The position numbers were made by a program, and so were the translations under genes. The notes beneath the pieces are model-generated. The model was given only the letters and a program-made list of their open reading frames with translations, was not told where the DNA came from and made no database searches. Positions 8,534-17,832 of a stretch of 64,000 nt of DNA are shown here, piece after piece. The stretch is from the NCBI RefSeq assembly GCF_964266745.1, contig NZ_CAXWGX010000030.1, forward strand, positions 1 to 64,000, given 5' to 3'. Positions within the stretch are counted from its first letter, which is position 1. Every line of letters starts with the position of its first letter. The DNA comes from Propionicimonas sp020161015. GTDB lineage: Bacteria; Actinomycetota; Actinomycetes; Propionibacteriales; Propionibacteriaceae.

Positions 8534-9313
8534 ATGACGGTGCTGGACGAGATCATCGCCGGTGTTGTCGAGGATCTCGAGGTCCGTCGCGCGCACCGCC
8601 CGCTGGAAGAGCTCATCGCGCAGGTGGCCACGATGCCGCCGGCGCTCGACCCGCTGCCCGCGCTGCGCGCGCCAGGGCTCGGCGTGATCGCGGAGGTCAA
8701 GCGGTCCAGCCCCAGCAAGGGGGCCCTGGCCCGCATCGACGACCCCGCGGCCCTGGCGTCCGCCTACGCCGCGGGCGGGGCGTCCGCGATCTCCGTGCTC
8801 ACCGAGGGACGCCGCTTCGGGGGCAGCCTCGACGACCTGGTGGCCGTCCGCTCCGCCGTGGAGACGCCGCTGCTGCGCAAGGACTTCGTCGTCACCGAGT
8901 ACCAGTTGTGGGAGGGGCGGGCCGCCGGCGCCGACCTCGCCCTCCTGATCGTCGCGGCGCTCGACCAGGACGACCTCACCGCCTTCCTCGATCTCGCCGG
9001 CCGCATCGGCGTGACCTGCCTCGTCGAGACCCACACCGCAGAAGAGGTACGGCGTGCGCTCGATGCCGGGGCCACGCTGATCGGCGTGAACAACCGCGAC
9101 CTCAAGACCCTCGAGGTCGACTTGAACCATTTCCAAGAACTTGCTGAGCTGATCGGCGACGAGGCGGTCAAGGTCGCCGAGTCCGGGATCCTCAGCGTCG
9201 AGGACGCGGCCCGGATGCGCTCCGCAGGCGCGGACGCCGTCCTGGTGGGCGAACTGCTGGTGCGCTCGGGAGACCCGGCGTCCGCGGTGGCCGCCCTCCG
9301 GTCGCTGGCATGA
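8534..9313 (+). CDS. trpC: Indole-3-glycerol phosphate synthase
   Basis: TrpC closes the ring of carboxyphenylamino-deoxyribulose phosphate to give indole-glycerol phosphate. The protein is a 259-residue TIM barrel. Family motifs are IAEVKRSSPSKG with the catalytic Lys, LRKDFVVTEYQ, LVETHT, IGVNNRDLKTLEVD and VAESGI near the C-terminal phosphate site. It is a stand-alone enzyme, not a TrpC-TrpF fusion. Its start lies 1 nt after the HGxxPAAW stop, and trpB follows about 20 nt downstream. Confidence 0.95.
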   Translation: MTVLDEIIAGVVEDLEVRRAHRPLEELIAQVATMPPALDPLPALRAPGLGVIAEVKRSSPSKGALARIDDPAALASAYAAGGASAISVLTEGRRFGGSLDDLVAVRSAVETPLLRKDFVVTEYQLWEGRAAGADLALLIVAALDQDDLTAFLDLAGRIGVTCLVETHTAEEVRRALDAGATLIGVNNRDLKTLEVDLNHFQELAELIGDEAVKVAESGILSVEDAARMRSAGADAVLVGELLVRSGDPASAVAALRSLA

Positions 9314-9332
9314 CTCTGCGGCCGGAGTGTGA

Positions 9333-10589
9333 GTGAATAGGGCGGTGACCCCTACATCGCTGCCCGACGCCGCCGGTCACTACGACATCTTCGGTGGCCG
9401 CTACGTTCCCGAGGCCCTCGTCGCTGCGCTCAACCAGCTCGAGGCCGAGTTCGACGCCGCGATGGGGGACCCGGCGTTCTGGCGCGAGCTCGACGACCTG
9501 CGGCGCAACTACTCCGGACGCCCGACGCCGCTCACCGACGCGCCGCGGTTCAGCCGGCACTGCGGCAACGTCCGGGTGCTCCTCAAGCGTGAGGACCTCA
9601 ACCACACCGGCTCCCACAAGATCAACAACGTCCTCGGGCAGGCGCTCCTGACCCGCCGTATGGGCAAGACGCGAGTGATCGCGGAGACCGGCGCCGGCCA
9701 GCACGGCGTCGCCACGGCGACAGCTGCGGCCCTGCTGGGCATGGAGTGCCGGGTGTACATGGGCCGGGTGGACACCGACCGGCAGGCGCTCAACGTCGCC
9801 CGGATGCAGTTGCTCGGCGCCGAGGTGATCGCGGTCGAGTCCGGCAGCCAGACGCTCAAGGACGCGATGAACGAGGCCATGCGCGACTGGGTGGCCAGCG
9901 TCGACAACACCCACTACCTGATCGGCACGGTGGCCGGGCCGCACCCGTTCCCGAAGATGGTCAAGGAGTTCCACCGCGTGATCAGCGCCGAGATCCGCGC
10001 GCAGATGCTCGACCGCTACGGTCGCCTCCCCGACGGGGTCGCGGCGTGCGTCGGCGGCGGGTCCAACGCCATGGGCACCTTCGCGGAGTTCATCGACACC
10101 CCGGAGGTGGCGCTGTACGGGTTCGAGGCCGGCGGTGACGGCGTGGAGACGGGTCGCCACGCCGCGGCCATCGAGGGCGGCTCGGTGGGCGTCCTGCACG
10201 GCATGCGGACCTACATCCTCCAGGACGCCGACGGCCAGACGATGGAGTCGCACTCCATCTCTGCGGGGCTGGACTACCCGGGCGTCGGGCCGGAGCACTC
10301 CTGGCTCGCGGCCACCGGACGCGCGACCTACGAGGCGGTGACCGACGCGGAGGCCATGGACGCCTTCGAGGTGCTCACCCGCACCGAGGGCATCATGCCG
10401 GCGATCGAGTCCGCCCACGCCCTGGCCGGCGTCATGCGCCTGGGCCGGCGCCTGGCCGTCGAACAGCCGGACGCCTCCCCGACGATCGTCATCTGCCTGT
10501 CCGGGCGCGGTGACAAGGACGTGGACACCGCCATCCGCTACTTCGGCCTCACCGGCAAGCCCGACTCTGCGACCGGCGGTGCGGCATGA
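9333..10589 (+). CDS. trpB: Tryptophan synthase beta subunit
   Basis: TrpB condenses indole with serine on PLP and channels indole from TrpA. The protein has 418 residues (TrpB1 type). The PLP lysine is in LNHTGSHKINN, and the GGGSNAMG loop binds the cofactor phosphate. The GTG at 9333 is preferred because GGAG lies 5 nt upstream; a second GTG at 9345 is possible and would remove only four residues. It overlaps trpA by 4 nt (ATGA), as expected for genes of one complex. Confidence 0.95.
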   Translation: MNRAVTPTSLPDAAGHYDIFGGRYVPEALVAALNQLEAEFDAAMGDPAFWRELDDLRRNYSGRPTPLTDAPRFSRHCGNVRVLLKREDLNHTGSHKINNVLGQALLTRRMGKTRVIAETGAGQHGVATATAAALLGMECRVYMGRVDTDRQALNVARMQLLGAEVIAVESGSQTLKDAMNEAMRDWVASVDNTHYLIGTVAGPHPFPKMVKEFHRVISAEIRAQMLDRYGRLPDGVAACVGGGSNAMGTFAEFIDTPEVALYGFEAGGDGVETGRHAAAIEGGSVGVLHGMRTYILQDADGQTMESHSISAGLDYPGVGPEHSWLAATGRATYEAVTDAEAMDAFEVLTRTEGIMPAIESAHALAGVMRLGRRLAVEQPDASPTIVICLSGRGDKDVDTAIRYFGLTGKPDSATGGAA

Positions 10590-11425
10590 GCGTCACGGCG
10601 GGCCCGGCGGCCGGTTCCGCGGCGGCGTTCGCTGCGGCGAAGCAGCAGGGCAGGGGGGCCCTCGTCGGCTACCTCCCGGTCGGCTACCCGACGGTGCCCG
10701 GCTCGCTGGCCGCGCTGAGGGCGCTGTGCGGCGAGGGGGGAGAGGGCCCGGGGGTCGACCTCGTCGAGATCGGCCTGCCGTACTCCGACCCGATGATGGA
10801 CGGTCCCGTGATCCAGCGGGCCGGGACGGCCGCGCTCGCGCGCGGCGTCCGCACCCGGGACGTGTTCGCCGCGGTGGAGGCCGTCCGCAGCACGGGCACG
10901 CCGGCCGTGGTGATGACCTACTGGAACCTCGTCGACCGCTACGGCGTCGAGGCCTTCGCCCGCGACCTCGCGGCCGCCGGGGGCTCGGGGCTGATCACGC
11001 CCGATCTGATCCCGGACGAGGCGGACGAGTGGATCGCCGCCTCACAGGCCCACGGGCTCGACCGGATCTTCCTCGTCTCGCCGTCCTCGACCGACGAGCG
11101 CATCGTGGCCACCGCCGCGGCCTGTCGCGGCTGGATGTACGCGACCGCGGTGATGGGGGTCACGGGCACCCGCTCGGCCAGCCCGACGGCCGCTCCGGAG
11201 CTCGTCGCCCGGATCCGCGCGCTGGCGCCGGGGATGCCGGTCGGCGTCGGTCTGGGGGTGTCGAACGGCGACCAGGCGGCCGACGTGTGCGCCTACGCGG
11301 ACGCCGTGATCGTCGGCTCCGCGTTCATCAAGCCCCTGCTCGCGGCCGAGGGGGCCGGGACCCCCGACGACCTGTCGGGCCTGCGGACCGTGCTCGCCGA
11401 CCTGACCGCCGGCGTCCGTCGCTGA
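10586..11425 (+). CDS. trpA: Tryptophan synthase alpha subunit
   Basis: TrpA releases indole from indole-glycerol phosphate and passes it to TrpB. The 279-residue TIM-barrel protein shows VDLVEIGLPYSDPMMDGPVIQ with the catalytic Glu and Asp, the DLIPDEADEW strand, and the phosphate-binding VGVGLGVSNGDQA and VIVGSAF segments. It is the last recognisable trp gene of the cluster. The next gene, for a SCO1 lipoprotein, is about 75 nt away and probably has its own start of transcription. Confidence 0.95.
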   Translation: MSVTAGPAAGSAAAFAAAKQQGRGALVGYLPVGYPTVPGSLAALRALCGEGGEGPGVDLVEIGLPYSDPMMDGPVIQRAGTAALARGVRTRDVFAAVEAVRSTGTPAVVMTYWNLVDRYGVEAFARDLAAAGGSGLITPDLIPDEADEWIAASQAHGLDRIFLVSPSSTDERIVATAAACRGWMYATAVMGVTGTRSASPTAAPELVARIRALAPGMPVGVGLGVSNGDQAADVCAYADAVIVGSAFIKPLLAAEGAGTPDDLSGLRTVLADLTAGVRR

Positions 11426-11501
11426 GGCCGGGGCGGTGCCGCAGCGCCGCGCGCTCCCTCAGTGCGCCATGGTCTCGAGGGGCACCGGGCATCATGGGTG
11501 G

Positions 11502-12134
11502 GTGCGACGGGGACGGCTGGTGGCTGCGACGGCGCTGGCGCTCGCGCTGCTGTCCGGGTGCACGCCCGCGGCGACCGTGACCGGCCCGTCCCCGACGGCG
11601 CCCACGCCGGGGTTCCTGGGCGCGGAACTGACCGAGCCGTACGTGTTGCCGGACGTGACGCTCGAGGCGTCCACCGGTGCCGCCTTCGACCTGCGCACCG
11701 GCAGCGACCGGCCGGTCCTCGTGCTCTACTTCGGCTACACCAACTGCCCGGACATCTGCCTGGGGGTGATGACCGACCTGGCCTCAGCCCTGAACCGTCT
11801 CCCGGCAGACGTGCGGGCGAAGGTGCAGGTGCTCCTGGTGACGGTTGACCCCGAGCGCGACACCCCGGACGTGCTCGCCACCTACCTCGCCCGGATCGAC
11901 CCGGACTTCATCGGGCTCACCGGCCGGGCGGAGACGATCGAGAGCGTTGCCGCGGCGGTGGGGGTGGCGATCGAGGGCGTGGAGAAGCGGCCCGACGGGG
12001 GCTACGACGTCAACCACACCGCGCAGGTGATCGGTGTCGACGCCGCCCGGCGCGGCGTGGTCGTGTGGACGCAGGGGACCCCGATCGGCACCTACCGGGC
12101 CGACATCGAGCGACTCGTTCGACAACAGGGTTGA
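11502..12134 (+). CDS. SCO1/SenC-family copper-binding lipoprotein
   Basis: A protein of 210 residues tethered outside the membrane. It starts VRRGRLV, followed by a hydrophobic segment and the lipobox LLSGC with lipidated Cys20. The thioredoxin-like domain has the SCO copper motif TNCPDIC (Cys82, Cys86) and the distal His171 in VNHTAQV. SCO proteins deliver copper to cytochrome c oxidase or act as thiol reductases. I chose GTG 11502 because it opens the signal peptide and a CATCAT sequence lies 6 nt upstream; an ATG at 11469 would add 11 residues. The next gene, lgt, is the enzyme that lipidates such cysteines. Confidence 0.88.
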   Translation: MRRGRLVAATALALALLSGCTPAATVTGPSPTAPTPGFLGAELTEPYVLPDVTLEASTGAAFDLRTGSDRPVLVLYFGYTNCPDICLGVMTDLASALNRLPADVRAKVQVLLVTVDPERDTPDVLATYLARIDPDFIGLTGRAETIESVAAAVGVAIEGVEKRPDGGYDVNHTAQVIGVDAARRGVVVWTQGTPIGTYRADIERLVRQQG

Positions 12135-12155
12135 CCGGACGGTAAGGATGGCCCC

Positions 12156-13109
12156 GTGATCCTGTTCATCCCGAGCCCGTCGATCAGCTCCTTCCAGATC
12201 GGCCCGCTGACGATCCACATCTACGCGCTGTGCCTGATCACCGGCATCGTCTTCGCCTGGATGATCGGCGTGCGCCGGTGGCGGGCCCGGGGTGGCCGCA
12301 CCGAGAGCTTCGAGACCATCCTGCTGTGGGCGATCCCGAGCGGCATCGTCGGTGCCCGGATCTACCACGTGCTCACCCATCTCGGCGACTATGTCGGACC
12401 GACCGCCACCCAGCACTGGTGGGCGATCTGGGAGGGCGGGATCGCGATCTACGGCGCGATCGGCGCCGGGGCGCTGGCCGCCTGGATCGCCGCCCGCCGC
12501 CAGAAGGTGGCCTTCGCCGCCCTCGCCGACGCGTTGGCGCCCGGCATCGCTGTCGGCCAGGCGTTCGGGCGGTTCGGCAACTGGTTCAACCAGGAGCTCT
12601 ACGGCCAGCCCACCGACCTGCCCTGGGGGCTCGAGATCGACCCGGCCCACCGCGCACCCGGATTCGAGGAGTACGCCACCTTCCACCCGACCTTCCTCTA
12701 CGAGTCGGTGTGGAACCTCTTCGTTGCCGGCACGCTGCTGTGGGCCGACCGGCGCTTCCGCCTCGGCAGGGGCAAGGTGTTCGCCCTCTACATCGCGCTG
12801 TACGGCTTCGGCCGCACGTTCACCGAGCACATCCGGCTCGACTACTCCTACGACACCTTCGGTCCGATCCGCTTCAACGAGGCGGTGGCCATCCTCATCT
12901 GCCTCAGCGGCGTCGCCCTGTTCGCGTGGCTGTCGAAGTTCCGTCCGGGGCGCGAGGACGTGGTGGAGTTCGGGGCCGGGGCTCCGTCCCGGACGGCGGA
13001 GGGCGACGGGCAGGAGCCCGGGACGGAGGCACCGGCCACCGGGGCTGCGGAGCAGGGACCGGACGCGCCGCCGGCCACGCCGGAGCCGCCGGTGGCGGCC
13101 AAGGACTGA
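12156..13109 (+). CDS. lgt: Prolipoprotein diacylglyceryl transferase
   Basis: Lgt moves diacylglycerol from phosphatidylglycerol to the lipobox cysteine of lipoproteins at the cytoplasmic membrane. The 317-residue polytopic protein has the Lgt signature GQAFGRFGNWFNQELYG and the downstream GFGRTFTEHIR segment. A hydrophilic Pro/Ala/Glu-rich tail (about the last 50 residues) extends past the membrane core, as in many actinobacterial Lgt proteins. It uses a GTG start with an AAGGAT sequence 6 nt upstream, so leaderless translation is possible. The gene just before it encodes a lipoprotein substrate. Confidence 0.95.
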   Translation: MILFIPSPSISSFQIGPLTIHIYALCLITGIVFAWMIGVRRWRARGGRTESFETILLWAIPSGIVGARIYHVLTHLGDYVGPTATQHWWAIWEGGIAIYGAIGAGALAAWIAARRQKVAFAALADALAPGIAVGQAFGRFGNWFNQELYGQPTDLPWGLEIDPAHRAPGFEEYATFHPTFLYESVWNLFVAGTLLWADRRFRLGRGKVFALYIALYGFGRTFTEHIRLDYSYDTFGPIRFNEAVAILICLSGVALFAWLSKFRPGREDVVEFGAGAPSRTAEGDGQEPGTEAPATGAAEQGPDAPPATPEPPVAAKD

Positions 13110-13118
13110 GCTGTTCCG

Positions 13119-13218
13119 TATACTGGACGCAACGATCAGCATCCGGGACGCCGCCCGCTCAGGGGCCGTCCAGAATGCAGTCGGACGCAAGGGGAGCCCG
13201 CCTGGCTTCAGGTAGGCT
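13119..13218 (+). promoter_or_regulatory. gltBD leader region with candidate -10 boxes
   Basis: The 190-nt gap before gltB holds two candidate -10 boxes: TATACT at 13119-13124 and TAGGCT at 13213-13218. No good -35 hexamer is visible for either. The gltB transcript would carry a leader of about 75 or 170 nt, in contrast to the many leaderless genes here. I could not recognise a riboswitch or nitrogen-regulator site in it. Confidence 0.35.
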
Positions 13219-13299
13219 CCGGCCTCTAGCGTGCAGTGTCGGCGTGCTGGCCGACCGGCCGCACCCGCCCCGCGCGCTCGCGCAGATGGGAGTGATCAG

Positions 13300-16200
13300 A
13301 TGGCGTTGATGACGATGCCAGGGCGGCCCGGCGAGGGCCTCTACGACCCCGCGTACGAGCATGACGCCTGCGGCGTCGCCTTCATCGCCCAGCTCTCCGG
13401 CGTGGCCAGCCACGACATCGTCAGCAAGGGCCTGATCGCCCTGGAGAACCTCGACCACCGTGGCGCCACCGGCGCGGACCCCGCCGCGGGCGACGGCGCG
13501 GGGATGCTCCTCCAGGTGCCGGACCGCTTCCTGCGCCAGGTCGTCGACTTCGACCTCCCCGAGCCCGGCCACTACGCGATGGGGATGGCGTTCCTGCCCA
13601 CCGAGCCGGTCGCGCGCGCGTCCGCCAAGCGGACCATCGAGTTCCTCGCCACCGAGGAGGGCCTGGTCATCCACGGCTGGCGGCCCGTGCCGACCGACTC
13701 CTCGACCCTCAGCCCGATCTCGGCGCGCAACATGCCGCACTTCGAGCAGTTCTTCGTGTCCACGGCGGGACTGGCCGGCGGTCTCGAGCTCGACCGCGCC
13801 GTCTACCCGCTGCGCCAGCGCGCCCGCAACGAGGCCGGCGTCTACTTCGCCTCGTTGTCCGGGCGCACCACGGTCTACAAGGGCATGCTCACCACGCAGC
13901 AGCTGGCGGAGGTGTTCCCCGACCTGCTCGACGAGCGGGTGGAGAGCGCTCTGTCGCTGGTGCACTCCCGGTTCTCGACCAACACCTTCCCCGCCTGGGA
14001 GCTCGCGCACCCCTACCGGCTGATGGCGCACAACGGCGAGATCAACACCGTGAAGGGCAACCGCAACTGGATGCGGGCCCGCGAGGCGCTGCTGGCCACC
14101 GACACGATCGCCGGTGACCTGTCCCGCACCTTCCCGATCTGCACCCCGGGCGGGTCGGACTCCGCGTCCTTCGACGAGGTGCTCGAACTGCTCCACCTCG
14201 GGGGACGCCCGCTGCCGCACGCGGTGCTGATGATGATCCCCGAGGCGTGGGAGAACCACACCGAGATGGACGACGCCCGCCGCGCGTTCTACTCCTTCCA
14301 CGCCTCGATGATGGAGCCGTGGGACGGGCCGGCGTCGGTCACCTTCACCGACGGCACGCTGATCGGCGCGGTGCTCGACCGCAACGGCCTGCGTCCGGGC
14401 CGGTACTGGGTCACCGACGAGGGCCTGGTGATCTTCGCCTCCGAGGCGGGCGTGCTCGAGGTGGAGCCGACCAGGGTGGTCGAGAAGGGCCGCATGAAGC
14501 CCGGCCGGATGCTGCTGGTGGACCTCGAGCAGCACCGCCTGATCAACGACGACGAGATCAAGGCGGCCCTCGCGGCGGAACACCCCTACGCGCAATGGCT
14601 GGAGGAGGGTCGGGTCGACCTCGACGACCTGCCGGAGCAGCAGCACGTCGTGCACAGCCACGCCTCCGTCACGCGGCGCCAGCAGGTCTTCGGCTTCACG
14701 CACGAAGAGCAGCGGATGATCATCGCCCCGATGGCCAACACGGGCGCCGAGCCGATCGGGTCGATGGGCTCAGACACCCCCGTCGCCGTGCTCAGCGACC
14801 GCCCGCGGCTGCTCTTCGACTACTTCGCGCAGCTGTTCGCCCAGGTGACCAACCCGCCGCTGGACGCGATCCGCGAGGAGCTGGTCACCTCGCTGTCGGC
14901 CACGTTCGGCCCCGAGGGCAACCTGCTCGAGCCCGGCCCGGAGTCCTGCCGCCAGATCGTGATCGGCTACCCGATCCTCGACTCCGACCAGCTGGCCAAG
15001 CTGGTGCGGATCAACCGGGACGGCTCCATGCCCGCCTACGACACCCACGTCGTGCGCGGCCTGTACCCCGTGGAGGGCGGCGGCGCTGCGCTGCGGGCCC
15101 GCCTGGACGAGCTGTGCGCTGCGGTCAGCGAGGCCATCGCCGGCGGTGCGCGGACGATCATCCTCTCCGACCGGCACTCCAACGCCGAGCTGGCGCCGAT
15201 CCCGTCCCTGCTGCTCACCGCGGCGATCCACCACCACCTGGTGCGCGAGAAGACGCGCACCCAGGTCGGCCTGATCGTCGAGGCCGGCGACGTCCGCGAG
15301 GTGCACCACGTGGCGCTGCTGATCGGCTACGGCGCGGCAGCGGTGAACCCGTACCTCGCCTTCGAGAGCGCCGAGGACCTCGCCCGTCGCGAGTGGCTGG
15401 TGAACGTCGAGCCGGAGAAGGCCGTCTCCAACGTCCGGAAGGCACTCGGCAAGGGCGTGCTGAAGGTGATGTCCAAGATGGGCGTCTCCACCATCGCGTC
15501 CTACACCGGCGCGCAGATCTTCGAGGCGCTCGGGCTGTCGAGTGAGCTCGTGGAGCGGTACTTCACCGGCACCACCAGCCGGATCGAGGGCATCGGCCTG
15601 GACGAGATCGCGGAGGAAGTGGCGCGGCGACACGCCCGCGCGTACCCGCCGGACGGCATCCCGTTGCCGCACCGCACCCTGTCCGGGGGTGGGGAGTACA
15701 AGTGGCGCCGGGAGGGGCCGCCGCACCTGTTCGACCCCGAGACCGTCTTCCGGCTCCAGCACTCCACCCGGCAGAAGCGCTACGACGTGTTCAAGGCCTA
15801 CACCGCGCGTGTGGACGACCAGTCCGAGCGGCTGATGACCCTTCGCGGCCTGCTGGAGTTCGACTCCGGGCGGGCGAGCGTGCCGATCGACGAGGTGGAG
15901 CCGGTCAGCGCGATCGTGAAGCGGTTCTCCACCGGCGCCATGAGCTACGGCTCGATCAGCAAGGAGGCGCACGAGACGCTGGCGATCGCCATGAACCGGC
16001 TGGGCGGCAAGTCCAACACCGGTGAGGGCGGCGAGGACGTCGACCGTCTCTACGACCCCGAGCGCCGCAGCGCGATCAAGCAGGTGGCGTCCGGCCGCTT
16101 CGGGGTGACCAGCGACTACCTGACCAACGCCACCGACATCCAGATCAAGATGGCGCAGGGCGCCAAGCCCGGCGAAGGCGGCCAGCTGCCCGGCCAGAAG

Positions 16201-17832
16201 GTCTACCCATGGGTCGCCAAGACCCGGCACTCGACGCCCGGCGTGGGCCTGATCTCGCCGCCGCCGCACCACGACATCTACTCGATCGAGGACCTCAAGC
16301 AGCTGATCCACGACCTGAAGTGCGCCAACCCGGTCGCCCGCGTCCACGTGAAGCTGGTCGCGGAGATCGGCGTCGGCACGGTGGCCGCGGGCGTGTCCAA
16401 GGCCAAGGCGGACGTGGTGCTGATCTCGGGCCACGACGGCGGCACCGGCGCGGCGCCGCTGACCTCGCTGAAGCACGCGGGCGGACCCTGGGAGCTCGGC
16501 CTGGCCGAGACCCAGCAGACCCTGCTGCTGAACGGGCTCCGCGAGCGCATCGTCGTGCAGGTGGACGGCCAGCTCAAGACCGGCCGGGACGTGGTCATCG
16601 CCGCGCTCCTGGGCGCGGAGGAGTTCGGCTTCGCCACGGCGCCGCTGGTGGTCTCCGGCTGCGTGATGATGCGGGTCTGCCACCTCGACACCTGCCCGGT
16701 GGGCGTGGCGACGCAGAATCCGGAGCTGCGGGCCAAGTACGCCGGTCACGCCGACTTCGTGGTGAACTTCTTCGAGTTCGTCGCCCAGGAGGTGCGTGAG
16801 CACCTCGCCGCCCTCGGCTTCCGTTCGATCGAGGAGGCCGTCGGCCACGTCGAGGTGCTGAAGACCCGGCGTGCGGTGGAGCACTGGAAGGCGCAGGGCC
16901 TCGACCTGTCGCCGATCCTGCACCAGGTGGAGCTGCCCGAGGGCGCCCCGCTGCACTGCGTGGGCAGCCAGGACCACGGGCTGGAGGACAAGCTCGACAC
17001 CCAGCTGCTCGAGATCGCGCGCCCCGCGCTCGAGAACGGCGAGCTGGTGCGGGCCGACCTGACCGTTCGCAACGTCGACCGCACGGTGGGCACGATCCTC
17101 GGCCACCACGTCACCAGGGCGACCCGGGGCGAGGGCCTGCCGGAGAACACCATCGACCTCACCCTGCGGGGCACCGCGGGCCAGAGCTTCGGTGCGTTCC
17201 TTCCGCGCGGGGTGACCCTGCGGCTCATCGGCGACAGCAACGACTACTTCGGCAAGGGCCTGTCCGGCGGACGCCTCATCCTGCGGCCGCACCGCAGCGC
17301 CCCGTTCGTCGCGGAGGAGCAGATCATTGCCGGCAACGTGATCGCCTACGGCGCCACCAGCGGCGAGCTGTTCATCCGCGGCCAGGTCGGCGAGCGGTTC
17401 TGCGTCCGCAACTCGGGGGCGACCGCCGTGGTCGAGGGCGTCGGCGACCACGCCTGCGAGTACATGACCGGTGGCGAGGCGCTGATCCTCGGCCCGACCG
17501 GACGCAACATCGCCGCCGGCATGTCCGGCGGCGTGGCCTGGGTGCTCGACCTCGAGCCGGCGCGGCTGAACACCGAACTGGTGGACGCGCTCCCGCTCGA
17601 CGACGAGGAGCTCGCCCGGGTGAGGGAGCTCCTCGCCAGGCACCAGGAGGAGACCGGTTCCGCGGTCGCGGAGCGGCTGCTCGCGCTGTCCGACGATGAA
17701 CTACGTTCGCGGTTCACCACGCTCATGCCGCGCGACTACGCCCGCGTCCTCAAGGCCCGTGCGGACGCCGAGCTGGCCGGGCTGGACGAGGAGACCACGG
17801 TCAAGCTGATGATGGAGGCTACGCATGGCTGA
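13300..17832 (+). CDS. gltB: Glutamate synthase, large subunit
   Basis: GltB transfers the amide of glutamine to 2-oxoglutarate, giving two glutamates, with electrons from GltD. The 1510-residue length is typical. A short propeptide precedes Cys24 in EHDACGVAF, which becomes the N-terminal nucleophile of the class II amidotransferase domain after processing. The FMN-binding synthase domain follows, with the 3Fe-4S cysteines in CVMMRVCHLDTC, then the GXGXG-rich C-terminal beta-helix (GVGDHACEYMTGGEALILG). GGGAG lies 7 nt before ATG 13300. The gene overlaps gltD by 8 nt, fitting equal expression. Confidence 0.96.
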   Translation: MALMTMPGRPGEGLYDPAYEHDACGVAFIAQLSGVASHDIVSKGLIALENLDHRGATGADPAAGDGAGMLLQVPDRFLRQVVDFDLPEPGHYAMGMAFLPTEPVARASAKRTIEFLATEEGLVIHGWRPVPTDSSTLSPISARNMPHFEQFFVSTAGLAGGLELDRAVYPLRQRARNEAGVYFASLSGRTTVYKGMLTTQQLAEVFPDLLDERVESALSLVHSRFSTNTFPAWELAHPYRLMAHNGEINTVKGNRNWMRAREALLATDTIAGDLSRTFPICTPGGSDSASFDEVLELLHLGGRPLPHAVLMMIPEAWENHTEMDDARRAFYSFHASMMEPWDGPASVTFTDGTLIGAVLDRNGLRPGRYWVTDEGLVIFASEAGVLEVEPTRVVEKGRMKPGRMLLVDLEQHRLINDDEIKAALAAEHPYAQWLEEGRVDLDDLPEQQHVVHSHASVTRRQQVFGFTHEEQRMIIAPMANTGAEPIGSMGSDTPVAVLSDRPRLLFDYFAQLFAQVTNPPLDAIREELVTSLSATFGPEGNLLEPGPESCRQIVIGYPILDSDQLAKLVRINRDGSMPAYDTHVVRGLYPVEGGGAALRARLDELCAAVSEAIAGGARTIILSDRHSNAELAPIPSLLLTAAIHHHLVREKTRTQVGLIVEAGDVREVHHVALLIGYGAAAVNPYLAFESAEDLARREWLVNVEPEKAVSNVRKALGKGVLKVMSKMGVSTIASYTGAQIFEALGLSSELVERYFTGTTSRIEGIGLDEIAEEVARRHARAYPPDGIPLPHRTLSGGGEYKWRREGPPHLFDPETVFRLQHSTRQKRYDVFKAYTARVDDQSERLMTLRGLLEFDSGRASVPIDEVEPVSAIVKRFSTGAMSYGSISKEAHETLAIAMNRLGGKSNTGEGGEDVDRLYDPERRSAIKQVASGRFGVTSDYLTNATDIQIKMAQGAKPGEGGQLPGQKVYPWVAKTRHSTPGVGLISPPPHHDIYSIEDLKQLIHDLKCANPVARVHVKLVAEIGVGTVAAGVSKAKADVVLISGHDGGTGAAPLTSLKHAGGPWELGLAETQQTLLLNGLRERIVVQVDGQLKTGRDVVIAALLGAEEFGFATAPLVVSGCVMMRVCHLDTCPVGVATQNPELRAKYAGHADFVVNFFEFVAQEVREHLAALGFRSIEEAVGHVEVLKTRRAVEHWKAQGLDLSPILHQVELPEGAPLHCVGSQDHGLEDKLDTQLLEIARPALENGELVRADLTVRNVDRTVGTILGHHVTRATRGEGLPENTIDLTLRGTAGQSFGAFLPRGVTLRLIGDSNDYFGKGLSGGRLILRPHRSAPFVAEEQIIAGNVIAYGATSGELFIRGQVGERFCVRNSGATAVVEGVGDHACEYMTGGEALILGPTGRNIAAGMSGGVAWVLDLEPARLNTELVDALPLDDEELARVRELLARHQEETGSAVAERLLALSDDELRSRFTTLMPRDYARVLKARADAELAGLDEETTVKLMMEATHG

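Noticed and set aside
13110..13299. Riboswitch ahead of gltB
   Set aside because: No recognisable glutamine or other riboswitch core; only candidate -10 boxes and weak pairing.
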